DNA from: Acidobacteriota bacterium
GTDB taxonomy: Bacteria > Acidobacteriota > JAAYUB01
Length of the DNA stretch: 61,360 nucleotides
Direction: 5' to 3'
NCBI GenBank assembly: GCA_012517875.1
Contig: JAAYUB010000012.1
Span: 1-61,360, forward strand
Every line of letters begins with the position of its first letter. Position 1 is the stretch's first letter. Positions 43,601-51,528 of this stretch are shown here, in pieces. The notes under the pieces are model-generated. The model was not told where the DNA came from, made no database searches, and was given only the letters and a program-made list of their open reading frames with translations. The position numbers and the translations under genes are program-made.

Positions 43601-43900
43601 GATGACGGTGAGCGGCGCGGTGCCGGCGGTGCCGGCCCCGGACACGGAAAGTGTATCGCGGCTCACCGCGAACTCGCCGAGCAGTTCCTTGAGCACGATC
43701 TCGCGACCCAGGTGCCGGTCGTGCACCAGCAGGATCCGGCCGATCCCCCCGCGAGCCAGCTCGGCCGCCGCGGCGTCGCCGCCGGGATAGTCGTATCGAT
43801 GGGCGCACTCCGGAGTCACCGTGAACAGGTCCGGTCCGGATTCAGGCAGGTGCGGCTCATCCGTCCGCTCGGGCGGCGGGTCGTCGGGGGGTGTCCTCAT
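40604..43900 (-). CDS. Membrane Ser/Thr protein kinase with WD40 propeller
   Basis: The 1098-residue protein has its kinase domain at residues about 45-340: GGIGRI loop, Lys71 (VLKEL), HRDIKPDN (His180) and DWG (200-202, in place of DFG), then GTPFYMSPEQA. One membrane helix lies at about 365-388. The C-terminal 600 residues form about thirteen WD40-like repeats (SPDGRFVAAIGDDRTIRLWEL, VALSPDGALVASVSSDKTLRVWE and others). The N-terminal 30 residues are Pro/Glu-rich. Together with the kinase at 9677 it suggests dense Ser/Thr signalling. Confidence 0.92.
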   Translation of the reverse strand: MRTPPDDPPPERTDEPHLPESGPDLFTVTPECAHRYDYPGGDAAAAELARGGIGRILLVHDRHLGREIVLKELLGEFAVSRDTLSVSGAGTAGTAPLTVIRFLREARVTGQLEHPSIVPVYELGIRPDGTLYYTMKRVRGRTLTQALRDCRTLTDRLHLLSHFTDLCQAIAYAHSRGVIHRDIKPDNVMLGEFGETVVLDWGLAKVKGKKDIHRHELSRDMQALQNGREGITLDGAVVGTPFYMSPEQAQGHLDQLDERSDVWALGAVLYEILTGHRLFGGESPIQVIFAVMHGRFTPPRQLEPSLPAELESICLKALQRDPADRYASARELAREIQSFQSGARVIAHEYTSWQHLRRFAVKNKPAIIAAGVILGVILVALVLLGIANARLREARAREHREHLLANYHIAQGFNEKSARLVQDRHYLAARVFAAASLLHNPANPAGPFASAAFTESQPDSVRQRVIACSRLFQAQANALLTHQRGIDAGTPLLAGSVSPDGRFVAAIGDDRTIRLWELATGQLAHTLTGFRRGPRGLAFSPDGRTLLVSGVAGEIRAWDTVSGLGTLALTGPPGTIADVEFAPDGRTFFTAEASGAIGVWDATTARRRLVFIGHNAPVTHLAVAANGRLLASVSRDRTVRLWALPDGRARRVLTGHQGVVRSVALSPDGALVASVSSDKTLRVWETATGRPVFTGEEFADEVLAVAFAPDGRTVAAGTWDATISLWDASSGTLRLQLAGHAHAIWDVAFTPDGHRLTTCGEDGRLQVWDVQPGQPVYTTPGQEYIWSISLSPDGQTVAVAGNDGAVRLYAAATGRLLRTLSASRDIISDTVFSPDGRILAAAGYDGFIRLWDPQTGRLKRSWSAHKSLIQRVAFAPDGASLASASSDGTVRIWDGTGDRPVRVIAPANGPVRGVAFSPDGCLIVTASDKGALDFWDARTGATTAARLAVSDADLFSVVIAPDGRLLAASDFADRVVLVDLNSRRIVRNLAWQRGGVIRLAFTSDSRRLAAAGNDGDVAVWSVDGATPDVVIGSRQSVTGIAFSPDGRALVVGDVATARFYRLDFSWLGDPPRRLLRDAEAAAGAALDGFDLELRPAGR

Positions 43901-43976
43901 GCCTGCATTGTAACGGCCCTTCCCGCCGGGTTCAACGTCTAAGCGCCGCGATCCATGCGTCAGGGGGAGGAACGGT

Positions 43977-44459
43977 TCAATCGGCCAGGGGTATGTAGGC
44001 GGCCAGGTTCAGCAGGACCAGCGTCCGGATCTTGTTCTCCATCTGCAGTAACCGCAGCACCTGTGTGGCGGGGAGCACGGCTTCGAACTTGTGCTGGGAT
44101 TGCTTCTTCAGATGGACCTCCGCCTCCTCGATGGCCTGGGCTTCGGCGATCAGCTTCTGGGCGTCCTCGTCCTGCACGGCGCCCTTGTTCCAGACATCGG
44201 TGTAGGCGAACACCAGCTTTTGGATCCACTCGTTGATCTTGGTCAGGTCCGCCTGGCGGGCGTCGTAGACGGGCCAAAACGCCCGGGCCTGCACGGTGGT
44301 CATCGTCAGGTTCTCGGCCACCAGTAGCTTCTTGTCCGCCTTCAGCTTGTTGCGCAAGATCTGCCAGTCGTCCGCCGGTTCGGACCGGGCGGAGTCGGCC
44401 GCCAGGAACGACACGGCCGGCAGTATCAATTCGAGGCACACGGTGACAGTTGAAATCAT
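43977..44459 (-). CDS. Small exported protein, paralogue of the one at 53700-54164
   Basis: The 160-residue protein has an N-terminal hydrophobic signal-like stretch (VTVCLELILPAVSFLAADSARS) and a helical body. It shares a pattern with the protein at 53700-54164: an N-terminal LTMTTVQARAFWPVYDARQADL (other: [22 protein letters not shown]) and a C-terminal FEAVLPATQVLRLLQMENK (other: [19 protein letters not shown]) ending AAYIPL / AQKIPL. This resembles the CpxP/Spy-like style of small periplasmic helical proteins but I cannot assign it. Weak Shine-Dalgarno. Confidence 0.6.
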   Translation of the reverse strand: MISTVTVCLELILPAVSFLAADSARSEPADDWQILRNKLKADKKLLVAENLTMTTVQARAFWPVYDARQADLTKINEWIQKLVFAYTDVWNKGAVQDEDAQKLIAEAQAIEEAEVHLKKQSQHKFEAVLPATQVLRLLQMENKIRTLVLLNLAAYIPLAD

Positions 44460-44552
44460 GGGAGCTTCTTTGATATTGGATCAAACAGCATGTCTCTCGA
44501 TCGTGGCCGGGAATCCGGCATCGGCAATGGGGACATGATTGTTGAGCGGTCA

Positions 44553-44592
44553 CAGAATGGCAGCAGATTTCTTCGGATAGCTGCCCATTCTG
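44553..44592. other. Bulged hairpin upstream of the small exported protein
   Basis: CAGAATGGCAGC and GCTGCCCATTCTG form a 12-base-pair stem with one bulge and a 15-base loop. There is no U-tract. It lies between the hexamer repeat array and the start of the gene at 44459. Confidence 0.4.
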
Positions 44593-44623
44593 CACCGCAC
44601 CTGTTCGTGCTCCAACTCGTGTT

Positions 44624-44800
44624 CGTAATCGTAATCCGTAATCGTGCTCGTAATAGTCATCGTAATCGAGACTCGAGACTCGAGACTCGAGGCTCGTTAC
44701 CGATCATCAGTCATCGGACTTCGGAAATCGGACACCGGTGGCGTCGTGTGTCAGCGCTGGCGGCGGGGAGTTGAACTTGTGAACCTGTAAACCTGCGAAC
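44624..44800. repeat. Intergenic array C, inverted relative to array A
   Basis: From 44664 to 44733 ten seven-base units run in unbroken phase. Read on the minus strand they are GTCCGAT, TTCCGAA, GTCCGAT, GACTGAT, GATCGGT, AACGAGC, CTCGAGT, CTCGAGT, CTCGAGT, CTCGATT. They lead into six-base ATTACG/AGCACG units (44624-44663). This is the same word order as array A in the opposite orientation. A GAAC-type run (GAACTTGT, GAACCTGT, AAACCTGC) lies at about 44773-44798. The rest of the gap to 44856 has no gene. Confidence 0.78.
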
Positions 44801-44856
44801 GGTAGATCGCAGGTGCGCGCACGGTTACAAATTACGATGACGATTCCGAGAATACG

Positions 44857-45189
44857 CTAGGGGCGGATGACCCGATCGGCGGAGGCCAGCAATTCCACCG
44901 TTTCCGTCATGGCGCCGACGATGCCGACGCGCAGCGCGGCGCGGCGGCCGTAGTGGTCCAGGCAGGTGCCGCAGGAAGCGACCTTCGCCCCGCGCGATGC
45001 GAGGGCGCGGATGCTCTCCAGCGCCTCGCCGTCGGTGGTGGTGAGAAAGACGCCGGAGTTCACGCACACCACGAAGTCGAGGGTGATTTCGGAGTCCACG
45101 ATTTTCCTTAGGAATCCCTGCAGCAGTTTCCGGCCCAGCTCCGGGTCGCCGGCGCCCATCTGGTCGGAATTGAGGTACAACACCTGCAT
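44857..45189 (-). CDS. YedF C-terminal-domain-like (DsrE-fold) protein
   Basis: The 110-residue protein resembles the C-terminal DsrE-like domain of the selenium-metabolism protein YedF: NSDQMGAGDPELGRKLLQGFL, VVCVNSGVFLTTTDGEALESI and the CxxC motif C73GTC76 in SCGTCLDHYG. It lacks the N-terminal TusA (SirA) domain that normally precedes it and no TusA or selenium gene is in the window. It may handle persulfide or selenide, as a stand-alone unit; this is inference. The short ORF otherwise has no signal peptide or membrane helix. Confidence 0.7.
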   Translation of the reverse strand: MQVLYLNSDQMGAGDPELGRKLLQGFLRKIVDSEITLDFVVCVNSGVFLTTTDGEALESIRALASRGAKVASCGTCLDHYGRRAALRVGIVGAMTETVELLASADRVIRP

Positions 45190-45333
45190 GGATCACGCCT
45201 CCCCGAAAATGATACGGTCCATTTCAACATAAGATCGAATCCGGTCCAAGCACTTTCTGGGTAGCGGGCCTCGATCCGCTTATTCAGAGCAAAACGATGA
45301 CAGATCAGGTCCAACACCGGCAGGGGGGTGCCT

Positions 45334-48300
45334 TCAGACCTGCCGCTCCAGGAGGAGCTCCCGGCCGTCGCGGCGGAAGCCGGCGGCGCGCAGCGCTTCG
45401 GCATACGGGCTGGCGGCAGCAGGCTCGCCGTTGATCTCCGCCACACGGACGCGGGGCAGCGGCCGCACCGCCCGTTGCGTCCAGGCGGCGAACATGGCCA
45501 GACCGCGCGGCAGCGACGGGTCGTCCGGCGGCACCGCGATCGCCAGCGCTTCGCCCATCCGCCGGGAGACCAGCATGATGTCCGTCCCGCGGAAGACCAC
45601 GTGGTTCGACGGCAGGCGCGCCGGCAGCGCCGCCGGCAGCCCCGGCAGGCCCAGCCCGCAGGGGGAGGCCGGGTCGGCGGCGCAGAGCCGGTACACGACG
45701 TCGGCCGGGAGCGGTTCGGCTAACGCCCGCGCCGCCGCCGGCGAGGCGAACTGGATCCCGGGCACCCCGTCAAAGAAGCGCCCGGCCACCACCTCGCCCG
45801 ACAGCTCCATGAGTCGGAGCGCCGGGAACACCGCGCCCCAGCGCAGCTCCGGCCGTTCGCCGGCCAGCAGCTCCCGGAACACCACGCCGTAGCGCCGCAG
45901 GAGCAGGCGGACCCGTTCCTTGGCGAACTCCAGCCGCTCCAGGGCGTCGGCCGGTTCCGGGTCCGCCGGCAGGGCCCGCCAGAGGCCGGCCCAGGGGCGG
46001 CTGGCCCGCCAGCGGGCCAGCCCCGTGCGGCGGCCGTGTCCGGCCAAAGCGGCGACGGATTCGACCTCGAAGCCGTGCTCCAGCCCCCGTCGGACTGCGG
46101 CGAACGCGTCGGTGGTGAGAACGCCCGCCCAGGCCAACTGCCAGAGGCCGCGGGTGGCGGTCTCGCTGGACAGACCCATCTCCGCGATCAAGTCGTCAAG
46201 CCGGAAGCGGCCGCGATTGCCGCGGAAGAACGCCGCCAATTGAGCAGTCGCCGGATCCGCCGCCGGCCCGGTCGCATCCGGCCGGGCGAACAACGCCAAC
46301 TGGTTTTCGAACGAAAACGCCAGCCGCTCCGCGCCGTCGCCGAACCAGGCCAGCCCCTCGCCGGCCATGAGCGCGTCGAGCCAGTCAGGCCGGTAGCCGG
46401 CGAGGCGGGCGGGGAGGATCTCTGTTTCCCAGAGCTCCACCCGCGCGCCCCAGCCCATGAGCGCGTCGAGCCGCGCCCGCAGCGCGTCGGGTCCGTCGTC
46501 GTCGGCAAGTAGCCCCTGATGTGCCGCCAGGAAGAGTGGCAACTCCGCCAGCGGCCGCACCGGCGCCGCCGGCCGGGCCTCGCGGCGGCGGAGCCGGAGC
46601 AGCGCGTCCAGGTTGCGCCGGTCGCAGACGGCATCCGGATCCTCCGCCGGCGGCTCGCGGAAGGGGCCGGCGGCGAGGTGGCCGTCGGCCAGCAGCCGCG
46701 CCAGGGCCTTCCGCAGCCGGGCTGGGGGCACACCCAAGGCGGCGACGATTTCGGCGGGGGTCACCGGGCCGTAGAACACCAGCCATTCCTGCAGAAAGGC
46801 TGCGAGTTCCGCCTCGTCACCGGCCAGGGCATGGAGCACGTGGTCTGCTTCTCTGGCGGAGACGCGCACGACGCCACCGATGGGTCCGGCGAGGCGCGCC
46901 ACCCGGCCGGCAAGTTCGTCCGCCCAGGCCGCTGGATCGGCGCCTGCGTCCCGCGCGGCCGCCGCCAGCAGCGCCGCCCATTCGGCTTCGGGGATGGCCC
47001 GCCGCTCGCCCACCCAGAACGCCAGCTCATCGGGGGTGTCGGGGGCATAGCCCGGCGCCAGGCGGTGGAGCTTGGCCTGAAACGCGTCCAACAAGCCGGC
47101 GGGAAGCCGGGGGCGGGCGGCGGGTTCTCTGGCCAACGCATCGAGGACGTCGGCGTCGGTGGGCAGTTCCCCCGGGGCCTCGGGCGTGTCGTCGCCGTAC
47201 AAGTAGGTCCCGGTCCGGCGCCACAGCACTGCGGCGGCGAACGGAGACGGCGCGCGCGTCGTCACCTCGGTGACGCGGATGGCGCCGGAGCCGAGCTCCG
47301 CCAGGAGCCGCTCCAGGGCGTCCAAGTCGAAGTCGACGGTCAGACATTCCCTCCACGCCTCGGCCAGGATGGGGAACTCGGGATCGTCCCCCACCGCCGC
47401 CAACAGCTCCTTGGCCCGCAGCCGATGGAGCCACAGCGGCGTCCGCTGGCGGAAGCCCGCGCGCCGCAGCAGCAGCGCCCGGCCGGCGCACTCGCGGAAG
47501 CGGGCGCCGAAATAACCGGTGGCGCCGAGTCGCGCCCGGACCAGGTCGCGGACGGTGGCCGGCGTCACCCACTCCAGCAGGCGGGCGACGGTCACCTCCG
47601 GCGGCGCCTCCAGGAGCACGCAGTCGTCGCTCACGAAGTAGGGGACCGCGCGACCGAGGTGCGCCACGCAGGCGGCGGCCGCGGCCAGGGCGAAGGGGCG
47701 GTTGACGCAGCCGCCCCAGCCGGTATGGAGCAGGAGCTGGCGCCGCCGCTCGGGGTGGACCGGATCGGGACAGCTTTCGGCGAGCAGGTGGTGCCGGTGC
47801 GGCAGCGACGCACCGGCGGCCTCGCGCTGGCGGCGCAGGTAATCGCCCAACACGCCGGCCGCCTCGGGCGTCAGGTGGTAGCGGGACGCCAGCTCGCCGG
47901 GGTAGTCCGGATCGTCCAGCCGCCCGTCGGCGATTTCCAGCAGGCAGCCGATCCGCTCCGCCAGCGACCAGGTGCGGCCCTGCTCCTCGGCCCGCCAGAA
48001 CGGGACCAGGGAATGGCCGCGGCCGCCGGGGACCGCCTCCACCTCGTTGGCGGTGATGCGGGTGATGCGCCAGATCTGGTTACCCAGGGGGAAAGCGTCG
48101 CCGAGCGACCGCTCCCAGACGAACTCCTCGTCGAGCTGGCCCACAGCCGCCTTCGTGTCGGCGGCGCGCAGGGTGAAATAGCCGCGGTCGGGGATCACCC
48201 CGCCCGACAGGAGCAGCAATCCGCGCACGTGGGGCCGGGCGCGGGCGCGCCCGGCGGCGTCCACCGCCAGCCGCGGCTGCAGCTCCCGGAGCCGTGTGCC

Positions 48301-49728
48301 GGCCCACCGGCCGGCCAGCATGGCCACGACGCGGTCGAAGTCCCGCCGCTCCAGGTCGTGGTACGCGGTGCAGCACCGAACCTCGGCAAAGAGCTCGTCC
48401 AGCGAGCGGGCGTCGTCCACGGTCATGGCCAGAATCACTTGGGCCAGCACATCCAGCCCGCCGGGGCGGGGGACGACGGGCTCGATGGCGCCTTCGGCCA
48501 CCGCCCGGGCCGTGGCCGCCGCGTGGACGAGCGCCGACGGGTGCAGCGGCAGGAAGCAGCCGCGCGACGTCCGGCCCACGCCGTGGCCGGCCCGGCCAAT
48601 GCGCTGCACCGCCGAAGTCACGGAGTAGGGCGGCTGGACCAGGACCACCGCCTCGACGCTGCCGATGTCGATGCCCAGTTCCAGCGAGGAGGTGGCCACG
48701 ATGGCGGCCAGCTCGCCCCGCTTGAAGCGGGCCTCCGCTGCGGCGCGGATCTCGCGGGCCAGCGCCCCGTGGTGGGAGTAGGCCAAGTCGCGGCCGGCCG
48801 ACTCGTTGATGGAGCGGGTGAGCCGCTCCACCAGGCGGCGGCTGTTGGCGAAGAACAGGGTGGTGCGGTGGCTCTCGATCTCACCGCGGCACCGCTCCGC
48901 CACCTGCAGCCACCAGTGAGCCGGCGGCTCGCCCGGCGCCGGCGCGGGCGGAGCGTCCACCCGCAGATCGTAGCGCCGGGCGCCGGGCGCCTCCACGTGC
49001 TCCACCGCCCGTGCCTCATAGAAGGACTCGGGGGGAGCGACCACGAGGCGGTATCCGCCCACGAACGCAGCCACCGCCGCCGCCGGCCGCACCGTGGCCG
49101 ACAAGGCCACCCGCTGGAACTCGCCGCCGAGCCGCGCGAGCCGCTCCACCGCGGTCATCAGGAACAGGCCACGCTTCTCGCCGGCCACGGCGTGGATCTC
49201 GTCGAGGATGACGGTGGCCGTTCCCTGCAGGGCGCGCCTGCCCGAGGCCGACAACAGGAGGATGTTCAGGCTCTCGGGCGTGGTGATGAGGATCTCGGGT
49301 GGGCGGCGGATGATCCGGCGGCGCTCGCCGAGATCGGTGTCGCCGGTGCGCACCGCCACGCGGATCTCGGGGAACGGGGCGTCCCGCGCGGCGAACAGCT
49401 CCCGCAGCTCCGCCAGCGGCCGCTCCAAATTCTGCCGGATGTCGTTGCCCAGCGCCTTGAGGGGCGACACGTACAGCACGCGAGCTTCGGCGGGGGGGAC
49501 GTCGCCCGCGGCGAAGCGGTTGAGCGCCCACAGGAATGCCGCCAGCGTCTTACCGCTGCCGGTGGGTGCGGTGAGGAGCACGTGCCGCCCGGCGGCGATG
49601 GCGGGCCAGGCGAGCGCCTGCGCGGCAGTGGGCGCGCCGAGACGGCCGCGGAACCACTCCGCCACCAGCGGGTGGAACGCAGCCAGTGGATCGGGCCCGG
49701 CGGCGGGCGGTGGGGACGACTCGGTCAT
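45334..49728 (-). CDS. lhr: Large helicase-related protein Lhr (SF2 DNA helicase)
   Basis: This 1464-residue protein is a superfamily 2 ATP-dependent helicase. Motif I is TAPTGSGKT (Lys60), motif II DEIH (176-179), motif III ALSATVRP, and motif VI is QRIGRAGHGVGRTSRG. After the helicase core (about 1-480) come a winged-helix and Lhr-core C-terminal region and a further extension rich in Ala/Arg (about 850-1464) similar to the Lhr C-terminal domain of long bacterial Lhr proteins (E. coli Lhr about 1538 residues). It probably acts in DNA repair. The ATG at 49728 has only a weak Shine-Dalgarno. A TATAAT box (minus strand) lies about 45 bases upstream. Confidence 0.9.
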   Translation of the reverse strand: MTESSPPPAAGPDPLAAFHPLVAEWFRGRLGAPTAAQALAWPAIAAGRHVLLTAPTGSGKTLAAFLWALNRFAAGDVPPAEARVLYVSPLKALGNDIRQNLERPLAELRELFAARDAPFPEIRVAVRTGDTDLGERRRIIRRPPEILITTPESLNILLLSASGRRALQGTATVILDEIHAVAGEKRGLFLMTAVERLARLGGEFQRVALSATVRPAAAVAAFVGGYRLVVAPPESFYEARAVEHVEAPGARRYDLRVDAPPAPAPGEPPAHWWLQVAERCRGEIESHRTTLFFANSRRLVERLTRSINESAGRDLAYSHHGALAREIRAAAEARFKRGELAAIVATSSLELGIDIGSVEAVVLVQPPYSVTSAVQRIGRAGHGVGRTSRGCFLPLHPSALVHAAATARAVAEGAIEPVVPRPGGLDVLAQVILAMTVDDARSLDELFAEVRCCTAYHDLERRDFDRVVAMLAGRWAGTRLRELQPRLAVDAAGRARARPHVRGLLLLSGGVIPDRGYFTLRAADTKAAVGQLDEEFVWERSLGDAFPLGNQIWRITRITANEVEAVPGGRGHSLVPFWRAEEQGRTWSLAERIGCLLEIADGRLDDPDYPGELASRYHLTPEAAGVLGDYLRRQREAAGASLPHRHHLLAESCPDPVHPERRRQLLLHTGWGGCVNRPFALAAAAACVAHLGRAVPYFVSDDCVLLEAPPEVTVARLLEWVTPATVRDLVRARLGATGYFGARFRECAGRALLLRRAGFRQRTPLWLHRLRAKELLAAVGDDPEFPILAEAWRECLTVDFDLDALERLLAELGSGAIRVTEVTTRAPSPFAAAVLWRRTGTYLYGDDTPEAPGELPTDADVLDALAREPAARPRLPAGLLDAFQAKLHRLAPGYAPDTPDELAFWVGERRAIPEAEWAALLAAAARDAGADPAAWADELAGRVARLAGPIGGVVRVSAREADHVLHALAGDEAELAAFLQEWLVFYGPVTPAEIVAALGVPPARLRKALARLLADGHLAAGPFREPPAEDPDAVCDRRNLDALLRLRRREARPAAPVRPLAELPLFLAAHQGLLADDDGPDALRARLDALMGWGARVELWETEILPARLAGYRPDWLDALMAGEGLAWFGDGAERLAFSFENQLALFARPDATGPAADPATAQLAAFFRGNRGRFRLDDLIAEMGLSSETATRGLWQLAWAGVLTTDAFAAVRRGLEHGFEVESVAALAGHGRRTGLARWRASRPWAGLWRALPADPEPADALERLEFAKERVRLLLRRYGVVFRELLAGERPELRWGAVFPALRLMELSGEVVAGRFFDGVPGIQFASPAAARALAEPLPADVVYRLCAADPASPCGLGLPGLPAALPARLPSNHVVFRGTDIMLVSRRMGEALAIAVPPDDPSLPRGLAMFAAWTQRAVRPLPRVRVAEINGEPAAASPYAEALRAAGFRRDGRELLLERQV

Positions 49729-49795
49729 GGCGACGATGCGGTCTCCCGGTCTTTGCCGGAGATTATATCACCCGCGGCGCCGGTGAGGCAGAATC

Positions 49796-50115
49796 ACCAC
49801 GGAGGCACGAAGGACACGAAGAGAGCATCCCATTTGCCATTGATCATTTTATATTTTGTCAGTTTTCATTTCAGATCGGTGCATGGGAGAAGATTATTGG
49901 TTATTGTTGATTGCTGATATCTGTTTGGTTGTTTGGAGCCGCGTCGGATTGTGCCGGGACCAGGGTGCTGGGACCTGATGCCTGGGATCTGGGATTCGGG
50001 GCCGAGGTCCAGGACCCAGAACCGAAAACTCGGAATCGAGGTCCCGGGTCCGAAGTCCGGTGTCCGACGTCCAACATCTTCCTTTGTGTCCTGTGCATCT
50101 TCGTGGTGATTAACG
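49796..50115. repeat. Intergenic array D with inverted flanking motifs
   Basis: From 49944 to 50076 nineteen seven-base units run in one phase: GTGCCGG, GACCAGG, GTGCTGG, GACCTGA, TGCCTGG, GATCTGG, drifting to ACCGAAA and ATCGAGG, then TCCGAAG, TCCGGTG, TCCGACG, TCCAACA. Upstream lie AT-rich units (CCATTTG, CCATTGA, TCATTTT). The block is flanked by related sequences in inverted orientation: ATCACCACGGAGGCACGAAG near 49795-49814 and its near-complement ending CTTCGTGGTGAT near 50101-50112. It occupies the gap between the helicase start and the end of the rSAM gene. Confidence 0.75.
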
Positions 50116-50129
50116 GCCGAAAAGAATGT

Positions 50130-51164
50130 TCAGTCGTCTTCCGCGAGCGGGCACTGAGGATCGTCGGCAAGGTAGTCGCCGGTGAGCGCGTGGGCCAAGG
50201 CCCAGCACCCGGCGCAGTCGGCCACGCCGCAGAAGCCGCACCGCAAGCCGCTGAGCTGCGGGCGCAAGGCGTCCATGGAAAAGCGCGCCAGCCGGCGGAG
50301 GATATCGGCGAACGGTTCCGCCAGCGCGTTGCCCACCCGCAGGGGCAGCCGGCGGCACGGATAGACGTCCCCGTCCGGCATGAGCGCCATGGATTCGTCC
50401 CCCAGATTGCAGAGCGCGCCGCGGAGTGGATCCGCTTCTCCGGGCGGCAGCCCCAGCCAGAAGGCGCGGTACGGCAGCAGGGCCTCGGGTTCGGTCTCGA
50501 GCCCGGCCGCGGCGGCGATGGCCGCCACGGCGTCGCGCCAGTCGGCGGCGGTAAGCACCTCGGCGGCGAGCCGGCGGCCGCGGCCCAGGGGCACGAAGCG
50601 TTCGAAGATGATGCCGTGGAGGTCCGCGCCGCGCGCCCACCGCACGGCCTCGGCGATGCGGCCGGCGTTGTATCGCGCCAGGGTGAGCATGACCACCAGG
50701 GGCTTGCCGGTGTGCCGGAAGCGCTCCAGGTTGGCGGAGACGCGGTCGAAATTGCCGCGTCCGCGCACGGCGTCGTTGGCCGCCGCGTCGGCGGCCTCCA
50801 GCGAGATCTTCAGCGCGCCGATCCGGGGAAAGGCGGCGATGCGCGCCAGGGTGTCGTCGTCGGCCACGGTGCCGTTGGTGATGATGTGCGCCTCGGCCAG
50901 GTTGGCGAAGCCGTGCAGATGCGTCACCAGGTCAAAGAATCCGGGCAGGAGCAGCGGCTCGCCGCCGGTGAGGTTCACCGACACCGGCCGCGGCGCCAGC
51001 GCGCCGAACACGCGGTCGGCCAGTCGGCGGAGTGCCTCCGGCGCCAGTTCGCGGCTTCCGTCGAATGCGTCCTGGTAACAGTGGGTGCAGCGCAGGTTAC
51101 ACCGGTCGGTGAGGTGCCACTGGAAGCCGAAGAGCGGAGCGGTGTCGGGTTGCTGGTCGTTCAT
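50130..51164 (-). CDS. Radical SAM/SPASM protein
   Basis: The 344-residue protein has the radical SAM Cys set C22-x3-C26-x2-C29 (TDRCNLRCTHCYQ), LTGGEPLLLPGFF and IITNGTVADD. The C-terminal SPASM-type region carries LCNLGDESMAL, YPCRRLPLRVGN and GLRCGFCGVADCAGCWALAHALTGDYLADDPQCPL. The set implies two auxiliary [4Fe-4S] clusters. It is unrelated in position to the radical SAM pair at 6244-9660. A TATAAT box followed by CTCC lies near 51190 on the minus strand. Substrate unknown. Confidence 0.86.
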   Translation of the reverse strand: MNDQQPDTAPLFGFQWHLTDRCNLRCTHCYQDAFDGSRELAPEALRRLADRVFGALAPRPVSVNLTGGEPLLLPGFFDLVTHLHGFANLAEAHIITNGTVADDDTLARIAAFPRIGALKISLEAADAAANDAVRGRGNFDRVSANLERFRHTGKPLVVMLTLARYNAGRIAEAVRWARGADLHGIIFERFVPLGRGRRLAAEVLTAADWRDAVAAIAAAAGLETEPEALLPYRAFWLGLPPGEADPLRGALCNLGDESMALMPDGDVYPCRRLPLRVGNALAEPFADILRRLARFSMDALRPQLSGLRCGFCGVADCAGCWALAHALTGDYLADDPQCPLAEDD

Positions 51165-51255
51165 GGTTCGTGGGCGCCTTGACGCCGGGAGATTATACCA
51201 TCGGTCGGGGAGAAGGCCGCGGCGGGGAGAGCGGGCATGATTCCGCGATCGTCTT

Positions 51256-51420
51256 TCATTAGTCAGTTTTCATGTGTCATTGTATTAGCTATTGATTATG
51301 GCTCATTTTTTATAGGCTATTTGGAGTCATGATACGCAATTGCATATCCCGAACTTCGAATCCCGAATGCCGAGCCGCGAACCCGAACCGCGAGCCTCGA
51401 TTACGAACTACAATCACGAT
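51256..51420. repeat. Heptad-phased array E, AT-rich passing into GC-rich words
   Basis: From 51256 to 51381 eighteen seven-base units keep one phase: TCATTAG, TCAGTTT, TCATGTG, TCATTGT, ATTAGCT, ATTGATT, ATGGCTC, ATTTTTT, ATAGGCT, ATTTGGA, GTCATGA, TACGCAA, TTGCATA, TCCCGAA, CTTCGAA, TCCCGAA, TGCCGAG, CCGCGAA. It then passes to GCCTCGATTACGA and CACGATTACGAGCAC (to about 51430). The rest of the gap 51165-51528 has no recognised gene. Confidence 0.85.
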
Positions 51421-51528
51421 TACGAGCACACACTCTCAATGAATGGGAACGAACCCGGAATTCCGGCAACTTTTTCCCGCTCCACTCGTACACGCCAGCG
51501 TCATTATTCTGAATCATTGGAGCACAAC

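Noticed and set aside
46519-49917. 1132-codon plus-strand frame opposite the Lhr helicase
   Set aside because: Its product is Gly/Gln/Arg/His-rich with no motif, while the minus strand encodes all helicase motifs.
51340-51528. N-terminal extension of the aldo/keto reductase
   Set aside because: It is encoded by repeat array DNA, and the Tat signal with its ribosome site begins at 51529.
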